A DNA stretch of 64,000 nucleotides from an uncultured Desulfobacter sp. (GCF_963664415.1 NZ_OY761444.1:1-64000); one strand, 5' to 3'. Counted from the stretch's first letter, positions 53,168 through 62,833 are shown. Numbers and translations: made by a program. Notes: generated from the sequence alone by a model not told the origin.

Positions 53168-53681
53168 CCAATTTTTTGATAGACGCGTCCGTTAGCTCCT
53201 GTACCTGTTTTTGGGCTTTAAAGCTGTCGTCTTCGGAAATATCTCCCTCTTTTTGCAGATCTTTGAGCATCTCATTGGAATCCCGGCGGATATTCCTGAC
53301 AGCCACCTTAAATTCCTCACAGGTTTTGGCAACGCTCTTTACGATCTCTTTTCTACGCTCTTCGGTCAACGGCGGAATGGAAATGCGAATCAACTTACCA
53401 TCATTGGAAGGTGTCAGCCCGATATTGGCTTTTAATATGGCTTTTTCCACCTCATTGATCACTGAAGCATCCCATGGTTTTACGGTAAGCAGGCGACTCT
53501 CGGGCACAGATACGGTTGCCATCTGGGGAAGTGGGGTCTGTGTGCCGTAGTAATCGACCCTGACATTGTCAAGCATGGACTGGGAAGCTCTTCCTGTGCG
53601 CACTTTGCCAAGTTCAGTCTCAAAGGCTTTCTCAGATTTGCCCATGCGGTCTCTGGTTTCTTCAAGCACTTCATTAATCAT
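53124..53681 (-). CDS. frr: Ribosome recycling factor
   Basis: With EF-G it splits the post-termination ribosome. Three-helix bundle features: KAFETELGKVRTGRASQSML at the start, VDYYGTQTPLPQMATVSVPE in the domain-II part and RRDSNEMLKDLQKEGDISED at the end. 185-187 residues, normal. ATG 53681 was chosen over GTG 53687 because the AGAGGA site lies nine bases before it. It follows pyrH directly. Confidence 0.97.
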   Translation of the reverse strand: MINEVLEETRDRMGKSEKAFETELGKVRTGRASQSMLDNVRVDYYGTQTPLPQMATVSVPESRLLTVKPWDASVINEVEKAILKANIGLTPSNDGKLIRISIPPLTEERRKEIVKSVAKTCEEFKVAVRNIRRDSNEMLKDLQKEGDISEDDSFKAQKQVQELTDASIKKLDEIFADKEKEILEV

Positions 53682-53683
53682 AT

Positions 53684-54418
53684 TCACACGTCCTCTAATT
53701 TATTATAAATCCGAGTACCGATTTTTCCGCCCGTGGCCGCCTTATAAATATTATCCGCCTTGTGCAGGTTGAGCACCTGTAAAGGTAGATCATGCTCCAT
53801 AGCAAGGGATATAGCAGTCATATCCATGACATGAAGCTGCTTTTCAATCACCTTCATATATGACAGCCTATCAAACATTACAGCATCATTATGAACCTGG
53901 GGATCTTTGTCATACACGCCATCGACCTGGGTGGCTTTGAAAAGAATCTGGGCACGGACCTCGTTGGCCCGAAGAACTGCTGCCGTGTCCGTTGTAAAGT
54001 AAGGATTTCCGGTACCGGCGGCGAATATCACGACTCTGCCTTTTTCCAGATGGCGAATAGCTCTTCTGCGAATAAAAGGCTCAGCCACCCTGTCCATGCG
54101 AATGGCAGACTGAACTCTTGTGGGAATATCGTGCTTTTCCAAAGCATCACATAAAGCCAGACTGTTAATAACAGTGGCCAGCATACCCATATTGTCGGCA
54201 GATGTCCGGTCCATGCCGGCAGAGGATCCTGCTACTCCGCGAAAGATGTTGCCGCCACCCACAACGATTGAAATTTCCATGCCCAGATGAAACACCTTGG
54301 CCACTTCACCGGCCACATAGTTTATCATCTCGGGCGTAATGCCGAAGCCCTGATTACCCATCAAGGCTTCGCCACTTAACTTGATCAGAACCCGTTGAAA
54401 CTCAGGTTTCGTATCCAA
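53684..54418 (-). CDS. pyrH: Uridylate kinase (UMP kinase)
   Basis: Phosphorylates UMP to UDP; hexameric bacterial amino acid kinase-fold enzyme. VLIKLSGEALMGNQGFGI, IVVGGGNIFRG, DNMGMLATVINSLAL and FAAGTGNPYFTTDTAAVLRANEV are all standard. 244 residues. Start TTG at 54418 with an ataggaga site ahead; no ATG or GTG nearby gives the normal N-terminus. Lies between tsf and frr in the classical order. Confidence 0.96.
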   Translation of the reverse strand: MDTKPEFQRVLIKLSGEALMGNQGFGITPEMINYVAGEVAKVFHLGMEISIVVGGGNIFRGVAGSSAGMDRTSADNMGMLATVINSLALCDALEKHDIPTRVQSAIRMDRVAEPFIRRRAIRHLEKGRVVIFAAGTGNPYFTTDTAAVLRANEVRAQILFKATQVDGVYDKDPQVHNDAVMFDRLSYMKVIEKQLHVMDMTAISLAMEHDLPLQVLNLHKADNIYKAATGGKIGTRIYNKLEDV

Positions 54419-54422
54419 GCGC

Positions 54423-55019
54423 TTATTCTCCTATCTGGAAACGTGCAAATCTTTTAATCTGAATATTTTCGCCGATTTTCCCGATGGTTTCCTTCAGAAT
54501 ATCTTCAACGGTTTTCTGGGGATCTTTAATGTATTGCTGGCTCAACAGGCAAACTTCTTTGTAAAATTTTTCCACCTTGCCGTCCACGATTTTATCGATG
54601 ATATTTTCGGGCTTTCCTTCTTCCAGCATCTGGGCGCGATAAATCTCACGCTCCTTTTCAATAACTGATTGATCCACGTCTTCGGGCACCAGACCCGCCG
54701 GATTTGCCGCAGCAATGTGCATGGCAATATCCTTGGCAAATGCTTCAAAATCTTCGGTTTTTGCCACAAAATCAGATTCGCAGTTCACTTCAAGCAGCAC
54801 ACCCAGTTTTGCCCCGGTATGGATGTAGGAGTAAATAATGCCTTCACTGGTAGAGCGCCCTGCGCGTTTGGCCGCTTTGGCCAAGCCTTTTTTACGCAGA
54901 AGCTCAATTGCCTTATCCATATTCCCGTCCGCTTCGGCCAGAACCTTTTTGCAGTCCATAATCCCCGAACCGGTGGCTTCACGAAGCTCCTTTACCATTT
55001 GTGCAGTAATTTCAGCCAT
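54423..55019 (-). CDS. tsf: Elongation factor Ts, short form
   Basis: The guanine-nucleotide exchange factor for EF-Tu. N-terminal UBA-like domain (VKELREATGSGIMDCKKVLAEADGN), then core with NCESDFVAKTEDF, the conserved TDFV-type loop that displaces Mg from EF-Tu. At 198 residues it lacks one of the two core repeats found in E. coli (283 residues), like the short Ts of Thermus and many anaerobes. A hairpin precedes it in the rpsB-tsf gap. Confidence 0.96.
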   Translation of the reverse strand: MAEITAQMVKELREATGSGIMDCKKVLAEADGNMDKAIELLRKKGLAKAAKRAGRSTSEGIIYSYIHTGAKLGVLLEVNCESDFVAKTEDFEAFAKDIAMHIAAANPAGLVPEDVDQSVIEKEREIYRAQMLEEGKPENIIDKIVDGKVEKFYKEVCLLSQQYIKDPQKTVEDILKETIGKIGENIQIKRFARFQIGE

Positions 55020-55110
55020 TTTGCAAGCTCCTTTTATATCAGATATTTAGAATCTTTATTATTTTTATTTTGAAATAACAATTAAGTTATTGAATTACTA
55101 TCTCGTCTTG

Positions 55111-55131
55111 TTGTGGGGCTCGCCCCCACAA
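55111..55131 (-). other. Hairpin in the rpsB-tsf gap
   Basis: ttgtgggg and ccccacaa pair perfectly over 8 bp around cgccc/gggcg-type loop bases. No T-run follows, so it is more likely a processing or partial attenuation site than a full terminator. Confidence 0.5.
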
Positions 55132-55160
55132 TTTAAACAGCAGAGATTAACCCTTGCCTG

Positions 55161-56030
55161 CTATTCAGCAGGTGCAGACTCCTGGGTTTCTGAACCTTCC
55201 GCAGCAGTAGTTTTTCTTTTAATTTTTTCAATCACAGGTCCGTCCGTGCCGTCAGAAACAACCTCAACCCCAATTTGTTCACCTGAGGTATCAGCAGCTT
55301 TACCGCCACCATCTTCCTTGTCGGATTGAGCACGCTGCCGTTCTTCCCAAACCTGACGACCTTCAATCACAGCATCAGCAACCCGGGAAGCAAACAAACG
55401 AATGGAACGAATGGCATCATCGTTGCCGGGAATAACATAATCGATATCATCTGGATCACAATTGGTATCTACAACGGCAACAATGGGGATACCCAGACGT
55501 TTTGCTTCTTTTACGGCAATGGACTCATTTTTAGAGTCAATGATAAACAGAGCTGCGGGCAGTTTTTTCATATTGGAGATACCGCCGATGGCAAATTCCA
55601 GTTTTGCCTTGTCCTTAAGCATTTTTGCCTGTTCTTTTTTGGGATAATTCTCCAATGTGCCGTCGTTTTCGATGGAATTCAAAAAATGAAAACGGGAAAT
55701 ATTATTTTTAATGGTCTGAAAGTTGGTCAACATGCCGCCCAACCAACGATTTTCAACATAATAACTGTCTGCTCTGTTGGCCTCTTCATAAATGGCTTCG
55801 GAAGCCTGCTTTTTTGTTCCCACGAACATCACATCGCCACCATTTGCAGCAATATTTTTTATAAAATCGTGGGCCTGCCTGTACAGTTTAACGGTCTGCT
55901 GAAGATCTATAATGTAGATCCCGTTCCTGGCACCAAAAATATACCGTTTCATCTTGGGGTTCCAGCGTTTGGTCTGATGACCGAAATGTACACCTGCTTC
56001 CAGTAATTCTTTAATCGTAATGTAAGCCAT
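55161..56030 (-). CDS. rpsB: 30S ribosomal protein S2 with C-terminal extension
   Basis: Small-subunit protein S2. ITIKELLEAGVHFGHQTKRWNPKMKRYIFG, the LGGMLTNFQTIKNNI and PIVAVVDTNCDPDDIDYVIPGNDDAIRSI segments are standard. 289 residues: after VWEERQRAQ (about 232) there is an extra acidic, low-complexity tail of some 50 residues ending in ESAPAE, not present in E. coli S2 (241). It is the first gene of the operon that continues through tsf, pyrH, frr and the lipid genes. ATG follows a ctggag site. Confidence 0.97.
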   Translation of the reverse strand: MAYITIKELLEAGVHFGHQTKRWNPKMKRYIFGARNGIYIIDLQQTVKLYRQAHDFIKNIAANGGDVMFVGTKKQASEAIYEEANRADSYYVENRWLGGMLTNFQTIKNNISRFHFLNSIENDGTLENYPKKEQAKMLKDKAKLEFAIGGISNMKKLPAALFIIDSKNESIAVKEAKRLGIPIVAVVDTNCDPDDIDYVIPGNDDAIRSIRLFASRVADAVIEGRQVWEERQRAQSDKEDGGGKAADTSGEQIGVEVVSDGTDGPVIEKIKRKTTAAEGSETQESAPAE

Positions 56031-56184
56031 TTTTTCTCCAGTTCTTCAATGGTTTTTAATGTTCATCCGCTTGCCTCATCCCTGAAATCGACTTTTCAAA
56101 AGCACCGGACACAGGTCCGCAAGCGTGTGTTATATGTTTGCAAAAGCAAAATCCAAATTTCTATATCAAAAAAAGCAAAAACAA

Positions 56185-57057
56185 TCAATTTATTTTTTTG
56201 AAAACAGCCAACCGGTGATGCCCGGCAAGGTCTTTGATAAAATCGAGTTCAGCCACCCAGGAAAAGCCTTCTGCAACGCTTTTAACCATCGGCCTCTGAT
56301 CAAATCCAATCTCAAGAATCAGGCGACCGGACGGCAAAAGCCTGTCACCGGCCTGCGCAAGAATAACCCTGACGGCATCAAGCCCATCCCCCCCCCCGTC
56401 CAATGCCTGCCGGGGCTCATGATCCCGGATCTCCGGCGCCAAGCGCTCGATATCAGCACTGGGAATATAGGGAGGATTGGATAAAATCAGATCAAACAGT
56501 GGCCGGGGCGCCACCGCTTCAAGCCAATTTCCTCTAAATAGAGCCACCCGGGTTTGCGCAAATTCGTCAACATTTAGACGAGCTACACCCAATGCATCAC
56601 AAGAGAGATCGCTTCCAAAGTACAGATGACCATCACAAGCGTTAGCAATGGAAACAATCACCGCGCCAGACCCAACCCCAAGTTCAACCACCCGAGCCTG
56701 CCTGCCGCTCTGTTTAATTCCCAACAATATCCCCACAGCTGTTTCAACCAAGATTTCCGTATCCGGCCTTGGAATGAGGACCCCCGGCGCAACTCTAAAC
56801 CGATCCTTAAAAAACCCTTTATATCCTGTAATATACGCAACAGGCTCCCTGGCTATTCTGCGACGAATCAGCAGCTTAAACGCCGCAAGTTCCTGCTTTT
56901 CTAAAGGCCGGTCATGCTGAAGGTAAAGATCAAGACGCCGTAACCCTAAGGCCTGAGCCAAAAGAATTTCAGCCGTAAGCCTCGGACTATCAATAGACTG
57001 CTGTGAAAAATAGGTATCTGTCCAGGAAAGTATGGATTTTATAGTCCAGACATCCAC
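56185..57057 (-). CDS. prmC: Peptide chain release factor N5-glutamine methyltransferase
   Basis: Methylates the glutamine of the GGQ motif in RF1/RF2 with SAM. The catalytic NPPY is in LILSNPPYIPSADIERL; SAM motif VVELGVGSGAVIVSIA; N-terminal helical domain with RREPVAYITGYKGFF style segment (IAREPVAYITGYK). 290 residues. GTG start. It lies 17 bp after prfA, its substrate's gene, a common arrangement. Confidence 0.95.
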   Translation of the reverse strand: MDVWTIKSILSWTDTYFSQQSIDSPRLTAEILLAQALGLRRLDLYLQHDRPLEKQELAAFKLLIRRRIAREPVAYITGYKGFFKDRFRVAPGVLIPRPDTEILVETAVGILLGIKQSGRQARVVELGVGSGAVIVSIANACDGHLYFGSDLSCDALGVARLNVDEFAQTRVALFRGNWLEAVAPRPLFDLILSNPPYIPSADIERLAPEIRDHEPRQALDGGGDGLDAVRVILAQAGDRLLPSGRLILEIGFDQRPMVKSVAEGFSWVAELDFIKDLAGHHRLAVFKKIN

Positions 57058-57074
57058 AGATAAACGTCCCCAGA

Positions 57075-58136
57075 TTAATTTTGCTTTAAAGCCAGAGCCT
57101 GGTTGTGCGCCCTCAAGGAATCAATAATCTCCTGAATATCGCCCTCCATGATGCTGTCCAACCGGTAAAGAGTCAAGCCAATACGGTGGTCAGTCATCCG
57201 CCCCTGGGGAAAATTATAAGTGCGAATACGGCCCGAACGATCACCTGTGCCGACCTGGCCTTTCCGGTCCGCAGCCCGCTTAGCATCCTCTTCCTGAATT
57301 TTGGCGTCCAGAAGACGGGACTTAAGAACATTTAATGCCTTAGCCTTGTTTTTATGTTGGGATTTTTCATCCTGACAAGTCGCCACAACACCTGTGGGAA
57401 CATGCGTGATACGCACAGCGGAATCTGTGGTGTTCACCGACTGTCCGCCGGGCCCGGAAGAACGGAATACATCAATTTTCAAATCCGCAGGATTGATATC
57501 AATATCTACATCCTTGGCCTCGGGCAGCACAGCGACGGTCACCGCCGAAGTATGAACGCGACCCTGGGTTTCGGTTTCAGGAACCCGCTGAACCCGATGG
57601 ATACCACTTTCATACTTGAACTGAGAATAAGCGCCTTTACCCTTAACCATGGAAACCACTTCTTTGAACCCCCCAGCCGCAGAGTCGTTCTTCTCAATGA
57701 TTTCAATTTGCCAGCGTTTGGACTCTACATACCTTGTGTACATACGGAAAAGGTCGCCGGTAAAAATACCGGCTTCTTCACCTCCGGTACCGGCGCGAAT
57801 TTCCAAAATAACGTTTTTCTCATCCCGGGGATCTTTGGGCATCAAGAGGACATTGAGCTGTTCTTGCAACTGTGCAAGTTTTGACTCTAACACAGGAATC
57901 TCTTCTTTAGCCATGGCCCGGATATCAGCGTCGCTGTCCTTGAGAAGCTCCTTGGCTTCCTTAAGCTCCTCTCCCGCACCCTCATATTCCCGGAACACCG
58001 GCACAATTTTGTTCAACTCACCGTGTTCCTTGAGATATTCCTGGTACTTTTTCTGATCCGCCATGACAGCGGGATCACTGAGCAAGTGCTCAATTTTTAT
58101 GAATCGCTCTTCAATGCCTTTTAATTTTTCAATCAT
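57075..58136 (-). CDS. prfA: Peptide chain release factor 1
   Basis: Reads UAA and UAG and triggers peptide release. GGQ motif in SSGPGGQSVNTTDSAVRI; RF1-type codon tripeptide P-E-T in RVQRVPETETQGRVHTSAV. 353-355 residues, normal. ATG 58136 chosen: the TTG two codons upstream is unlikely to be used. Followed by prmC and preceded by rpmE and rho, all on the minus strand. Confidence 0.97.
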   Translation of the reverse strand: MIEKLKGIEERFIKIEHLLSDPAVMADQKKYQEYLKEHGELNKIVPVFREYEGAGEELKEAKELLKDSDADIRAMAKEEIPVLESKLAQLQEQLNVLLMPKDPRDEKNVILEIRAGTGGEEAGIFTGDLFRMYTRYVESKRWQIEIIEKNDSAAGGFKEVVSMVKGKGAYSQFKYESGIHRVQRVPETETQGRVHTSAVTVAVLPEAKDVDIDINPADLKIDVFRSSGPGGQSVNTTDSAVRITHVPTGVVATCQDEKSQHKNKAKALNVLKSRLLDAKIQEEDAKRAADRKGQVGTGDRSGRIRTYNFPQGRMTDHRIGLTLYRLDSIMEGDIQEIIDSLRAHNQALALKQN

Positions 58137-58213
58137 GATCAAATTATCCCGGTTGAAAATTCAAAAAGGGGTCTTTGTTCAAGACCCCTTTTGCATACGT
58201 ACCGATAAAACAG

Positions 58214-58432
58214 CTAAACCAGTTTACTTGCGTCAAACCCTGCATATTTTTTCTTGAAGCGATCAATACGCCCGGCAGAGTCAACCAATTTCTGTTTGCC
58301 GGTGAAAAAGGGATGGCACTGAGAGCAAATTTCCACTTTGATATTCTCTTTTGTGGAACTGATGTCGAATGTTGCGCCGCAGGCACAGGTTGCAGTTGTT
58401 TTTGTGTAGTTCGGATGGATGTCTTTTTTCAT
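58214..58432 (-). CDS. rpmE: 50S ribosomal protein L31 (zinc-binding type)
   Basis: A large-subunit protein. KKDIHPNYTKTTATCACGATF and EICSQCHPFFTGKQKLVDSAGRIDRF are the L31 signatures; cysteines in CAC and CSQC make the zinc-containing form. ATG at 58432 fits the aaggag site; an upstream GTG lies too close to it. 72 residues. Confidence 0.96.
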   Translation of the reverse strand: MKKDIHPNYTKTTATCACGATFDISSTKENIKVEICSQCHPFFTGKQKLVDSAGRIDRFKKKYAGFDASKLV

Positions 58433-58500
58433 CTTACACGTCACTCCTTGTAGCCTTCGTTATAAAAGACCGTAATAGTTAAATATATAAAAAGTTCCCG

Positions 58501-59748
58501 TTATGAATTCATCATTTCAAGAAACTCTTTATTATCCTTTGTTCCGTCCATTTTTTCAAGTAAAAACTGCATTGCATCCACAGAATTTAAACTTGAAAGC
58601 AATTTTCTTAGAATCCAGACTCGGTTCAGCACTTCAGGATCAAGAAGCAATTCCTCTTTACGGGTACCGGAACGATTCATATCAATGGCAGGGAAAACAC
58701 GCTTGTCTGCCAACTTTCGATCCAGCACAAGCTCCATGTTGCCCGTCCCCTTAAATTCTTCAAAAATAACCTCATCCATTCTGGACCCGGTATCAACAAG
58801 CGCTGTGGCAATAATCGTTAAACTGCCGCCTTCCTCTATATTCCGGGCTGCGCCGAAAAAACGCTTTGGGCGATCCAGGGCATTTGAATCCACACCACCG
58901 GACAAAATCTTCCCGGACGGGGGCATCACCGCATTGTAGGCTCTTGCAAGGCGCGTGATACTATCCAACAAAATCACGACATCATGACCCTGCTCCACAA
59001 TCCTCTTGGCTTTCTCAATGACCATTTCAGCGACCTGTACATGACGCTCGGCAGGCTCATCAAAGGTGGAGGATATCACTTCCGCATCTACGGAACGCGC
59101 CATATCCGTCACCTCTTCAGGACGCTCATCAATCAGCAGAATCATGGGAACAATATTTTTGTGGGCCCGGATCATGGAATTGGCAATATTTTGAAGCAGC
59201 ATCGTCTTACCGGCTTTTGGCGGAGATACGATAAGCCCGCGCTGGCCAAACCCGATGGGGGACATCAAGTCAATAACCCGCATGGAATAGTTATCCGGTT
59301 CGGCCTCTAAGTTCATCTTACGTTCTGGATACAGCGGCAGCAGATTATCAAACAATATTGTTTCAGCCGCCATTTCAGGATTCATGAAATTAACGGCTTC
59401 CACTTTGAGCAATGCAAAATATCGTTCAGAATCTTTTGGCTGCCGGACCTGGCCGGAAATGGTATCTCCGGTACGCAGATTAAACCGCCGGATCTGAGAG
59501 GGAGACACATAAATATCGTCAGGCCCCGGCAGATAATTATATCCCGGCGCCCGCAAAAAACCAAACCCATCCGGAAGGATTTCAAGGGTTCCTTCACCGT
59601 AAATTTGTCCACTTTCTTCAATATTGGCCTGGAGCAAAGCAAAAATCAGTTCCTGCTTCTTAAGGCCGCCAATACCCTGGATATTGTATTTTTTGGCAAG
59701 CTTTGTCAGCTCACTGATTTTCATCTGATTGAGTTCTACAAGATTCAT
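58501..59748 (-). CDS. rho: Transcription termination factor Rho
   Basis: Hexameric RNA helicase that ends transcription. N-terminal Rho-N and RNA-binding cold-shock domain (GFGFLRAPGYNYLPGPDDIYVS), Walker A IVSPPKAGKTMLLQNIA, Walker B and arginine finger parts (MILLIDERPEEVTDM, DVVILLDSITRLARAYN), R loop region SGGVDSNALDRPKRFFGAARN. 415 residues. Lies upstream of rpmE and prfA in a conserved order. Confidence 0.97.
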   Translation of the reverse strand: MNLVELNQMKISELTKLAKKYNIQGIGGLKKQELIFALLQANIEESGQIYGEGTLEILPDGFGFLRAPGYNYLPGPDDIYVSPSQIRRFNLRTGDTISGQVRQPKDSERYFALLKVEAVNFMNPEMAAETILFDNLLPLYPERKMNLEAEPDNYSMRVIDLMSPIGFGQRGLIVSPPKAGKTMLLQNIANSMIRAHKNIVPMILLIDERPEEVTDMARSVDAEVISSTFDEPAERHVQVAEMVIEKAKRIVEQGHDVVILLDSITRLARAYNAVMPPSGKILSGGVDSNALDRPKRFFGAARNIEEGGSLTIIATALVDTGSRMDEVIFEEFKGTGNMELVLDRKLADKRVFPAIDMNRSGTRKEELLLDPEVLNRVWILRKLLSSLNSVDAMQFLLEKMDGTKDNKEFLEMMNS

Positions 59749-59911
59749 GCAATCTCCTGGTCTGATCCATCCGTTTGGTTAAAAGTGTATGAATTCACAA
59801 TGCAATTTTTTATTGGGGATGCCTTTTTGACAATCTGGAGGCCTATCGGCCTTGCGGAAAAAAAGGACAGATAATGTGAAAATTCAGTAGTTAGTAATTT
59901 TTATTAAGATA

Positions 59912-60526
59912 TTAATCTTTTTTTGTCAAGCGCTGATTGACAAGTTTTTTGTACAAATCATTCACTGCCCTGAAAACAGCTTTAGGCTCGCCTGTATTTT
60001 CAATGACACAATCCGCCTTTTTGACCTTTTCAGACTGGGGCATCTGAATGGCTAAAAGCTTTTGGGCACTTTCTTTATCCACACCGTCCCGACAGGAAAT
60101 TCGATCAACAAGCGTACTATCCGAAGCCGTCACCACAACGACGACATCAAAGAGATCTTCCATGCCGAGCTCGAACAATAGAGGCACTTCAACAGCACAA
60201 GATTTTTGCTTTAACTGGACAGCTTCATTCATAAGCCTGACGGTTTCACTAATAATAATAGGGTGCAGAATGGATTCGAGTTTTTCCCGACTGCCTTCCG
60301 TGGTTAAAATCATACGTCGCAGGGCTGAACGGTCCAACGCGCCGTCCGAGCTTACAATGTGGGAACCAAAAGAATTAACCACCTGATAATACGCAATCCG
60401 ACCCGGCGCCACCACCTGCCGTGCAATTTCATCACAATCCAAAGTTTCCAGGCCGATACGCCGAAATCCTTCACACACAAGACTTTTTCCAGAACCTGCC
60501 GATCCTGTCACACCGATTTTAAGCAT
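59912..60526 (-). CDS. coaE: Dephospho-CoA kinase
   Basis: Last step of coenzyme A synthesis. P-loop GVTGSAGSGKSLVCEGF, DCDEIARQVVAPG, and the lid segment DRISCRDGVDKESAQKLLAIQMP. 204 residues. ATG start 163 bp upstream of rho in the same direction. The gap between coaE and rho shows no gene. Confidence 0.95.
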   Translation of the reverse strand: MLKIGVTGSAGSGKSLVCEGFRRIGLETLDCDEIARQVVAPGRIAYYQVVNSFGSHIVSSDGALDRSALRRMILTTEGSREKLESILHPIIISETVRLMNEAVQLKQKSCAVEVPLLFELGMEDLFDVVVVVTASDSTLVDRISCRDGVDKESAQKLLAIQMPQSEKVKKADCVIENTGEPKAVFRAVNDLYKKLVNQRLTKKD

Positions 60527-60670
60527 TATTCCCCGATAGTTTTATCAAATTGTATTTCCCCTTCAATTCCCAACGCTTATCTAATTTGACTTATAATATA
60601 CTCCTGTGATATTTATCAAGCCCGTCAAATCGACAATTAACCTTGATTTTAATTTTAAAGGGGAACATAC

Positions 60671-61090
60671 GTGGAAAGAACTTTATCCATTATTAAGCCC
60701 GATGGTGTAGAAAAAAACGTCATCGGCGAAGTTATCAAGCGCTTTGAAACCAACGGCATCAAAATTGCCGCTATGAAAATGATCCATCTGAGCAAATCCC
60801 AAGCCCAGGGGTTTTATGCAGTTCACAAGGAACGTCCTTTTTTCGACAGTCTGACCGACTTCATGACATCGGGACCTATTGTTGTTATGGTACTGGAAGG
60901 CGAAGATGTTATCGCAAAAAATAGAAAACTGATGGGAGCCACAAACTTCAAAGAAGCCGAAGAAGGCACCATCCGCAAAGAATATGCCACAGACATTGAA
61001 AAAAACGTTGTCCATGGTTCCGATGCGCCGGAAACTGCTGCATTTGAAATTGGATATTTCTTCAATGACCTGGAGCTGCACGCCCGATAG
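60671..61090 (+). CDS. ndk: Nucleoside diphosphate kinase
   Basis: Balances nucleoside triphosphates by a ping-pong mechanism through a phosphohistidine. RTLSIIKPDGVEKNVIGEV at the start, catalytic His in KNVVHGSDAPETAAFEIGYFF. 139 residues. GTG start after a aaaggggaa site; no earlier ATG is in frame. Divergent from coaE. Confidence 0.97.
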   Translation: MERTLSIIKPDGVEKNVIGEVIKRFETNGIKIAAMKMIHLSKSQAQGFYAVHKERPFFDSLTDFMTSGPIVVMVLEGEDVIAKNRKLMGATNFKEAEEGTIRKEYATDIEKNVVHGSDAPETAAFEIGYFFNDLELHAR

Positions 61091-61105
61091 CACCGTTCGA
61101 AAACG

Positions 61106-61138
61106 TCATTCCCGGCCGTCCATTGATGCCGGGAATGA
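61106..61138. other. Hairpin between convergent ndk and larE
   Basis: tcattcccggc and gccgggaatga form a perfect 11-bp stem. No clear T-run on either side, so termination strength is uncertain. Confidence 0.55.
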
Positions 61139-61151
61139 TCCATATTTATTG

Positions 61152-61991
61152 CTACACGCCGGACGCAGGGATATAACCCTCCAAATCAAGGGAGACGAAA
61201 TGAAATCCCGCACGTTTAAGCGTCCGCACTATTTCCTGCCTTATCTTCGCTTCCACAAGGCGTTGCAACTCACAAGGTTCGGCTTCAATTCGGGCTGTAG
61301 TCCCATGACACCGAACTCGAACCTGACCGAAACCCAACCCATGAAGGCACGTTTCTGCCAGCTCAACTTTCACAAGTTTTTCTTTGGTGATAATGTCCCC
61401 TTTGGGAATACGGGTGGCCAGGCAAGATTGGGCAGGCAAGTTCCAGGTCTCAAGCCCCAATATTTTTGAGAATGCCCGGATTTTTGCTTTTGAAAAACCC
61501 GCCTCTACCAACGGCGCTTTAAACCCCAACTCCCGCGCCGCATCCATACCAGGTCGAACCTCCTTTAAATCGTCCACATTTGCGCCGTGCAAGAAAGTAT
61601 GAATCCCGCGTTTTTTTGCCACCGCCATAACCTTGGAGAATAAAGACAATTTACAAAAATAACAGCGCCTGTCGGTATTTTGAGCAACCCGGGTCTCATC
61701 CAGAATGTTCGAGGAAACAAAAATGGGCGTTATTTTCAAATATTGCCCCAAACGAATCACCCTATCTTTTTCTGCCACTGTAAAAAAATCAGAAATAATA
61801 GCCACAGGCAACACCGATTTAACCCCAGCAATCAATGCCGCCGCAAGCAGAAATGTTGAATCGGCACCACCAGAAAAGGCAATCGCCACCCCGGAAGCAT
61901 CTCTTAACAAATCAATAAGGTAGGAAAATTCTTTGTTTTTGTCTGCCAACCCTTTACCTAAATCTGTCCAATTAACCATATTGTTGTTCAT
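61152..61991 (-). CDS. larE: LarE-type ATP-dependent sacrificial sulfur transferase
   Basis: A PP-loop enzyme that adenylates a carboxylate and donates sulfur, in the LarE case to make the nickel-pincer cofactor of lactate racemase. PP-loop VAIAFSGGADSTFLLAAA, CYFCK in RRCYFCKLSLF, the GANVDDLKEVRPGMDAARE segment and the sulfur-donating cysteine region NLPAQSCLATRIPKG. 279 residues. larA, larB and larC are not adjacent, so it may serve another sulfur-transfer step or a distant lar locus. Convergent with ndk. Confidence 0.9.
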   Translation of the reverse strand: MNNNMVNWTDLGKGLADKNKEFSYLIDLLRDASGVAIAFSGGADSTFLLAAALIAGVKSVLPVAIISDFFTVAEKDRVIRLGQYLKITPIFVSSNILDETRVAQNTDRRCYFCKLSLFSKVMAVAKKRGIHTFLHGANVDDLKEVRPGMDAARELGFKAPLVEAGFSKAKIRAFSKILGLETWNLPAQSCLATRIPKGDIITKEKLVKVELAETCLHGLGFGQVRVRCHGTTARIEAEPCELQRLVEAKIRQEIVRTLKRAGFHFVSLDLEGYIPASGV

Positions 61992-62174
61992 AAATTTAAA
62001 TTAGTTAAAAAATTTGTACTTAAGTCAGCATATTAGACTCAGATAACCCCTCATTATTTTCAATATGATTGACCAAAATAAAAACAATAGCCCAATTCAA
62101 TCTTAACTTTCAACGAATATTTTCTTGACTTCAATCATATCTTTAGTGTATATACCCTGACGTTGTTCATCTGC

Positions 62175-62248
62175 TGGCTGATCGTCCAACGGCAGGACTA
62201 CGGACTCTGACTCCGTCAATCTAGGTTCGAATCCTAGTCAGCCAGCCA
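62175..62248 (+). tRNA. tRNA-Gln (anticodon CTG)
   Basis: 74 bases with encoded CCA. Acceptor strands tggctga/tcagcca, anticodon CTG in actctgac, T-loop ggttcgaatcc. Accessory, decayed DNA follows, so this gene may have been an integration site. Confidence 0.95.
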
Positions 62249-62259
62249 CTGATAATAAG

Positions 62260-62292
62260 GGCTTTCAAAATTTTTCTTTGAAAGCCTTTTTT
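62260..62292 (+). terminator. Rho-independent terminator after tRNA-Gln
   Basis: ggctttcaaa and tttgaaagcc pair, followed by six T. Confidence 0.8.
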
Positions 62293-62350
62293 GCGTCCAG
62301 GCTATTTTGTCCATCATATGTCCATCATTTTTAAATTTTCAACCAGCCAA

Positions 62351-62731
62351 TTATCTTCTAATGATTAATACCGGCACTATGCCTGAACCGTTGAACGCAC
62401 TTTCCTTTTGGCGTTGAAGGCCCTGGGCTTCGAGCAACCGGCAGAGTCTTGAGATCAAACAAAATTTCAGATACTTCCTTTTTGAGTATCTCAAATAAAT
62501 CAGGCTGCTGGCATTCAGAAAATCTGCGATATCATCCAGGTGATTGAGTTCATCCTCTATGGCATCTAAAACTCGGGTTAAACTCTGATGACTGCGAACC
62601 CTGATCAATACCGCCAATACCATAAATTTCAATGTCAATTGGCGATATGGGACAAGCACAAGGGACAGCAGGGAAAAAGTGAGATGGTCACAGACGAAGC
62701 TATCGCCTTTTCGAAAACACAGAACGCGCAA
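62351..62731 (-). pseudogene. Remnant of a transposon-associated zinc-ribbon protein (DUF6431-like)
   Basis: An open frame of 126 residues whose first half (LTFSLLSLVLVPYRQLTLKF) resembles the middle of DUF6431-type proteins found beside insertion sequences, in which a C..C..TFSLLP segment precedes PYR. The expected N-terminal zinc ribbon is missing or diverged (only VCDH remains). It begins about 100 bp inside a sequence that matches the end of the 4.5-kb transposon. I take it as a decayed first gene of a related element; the family call is tentative. Confidence 0.4.
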
Positions 62732-62833
62732 AACAGGTAAATCCGATACAAGGCATCCTGTCAGGGGGCAGATGGCTGTCTGGATATAATAGCCAAGGTA
62801 GCAGGCGCAATTGGTACCGCCACAAATAAAGGT

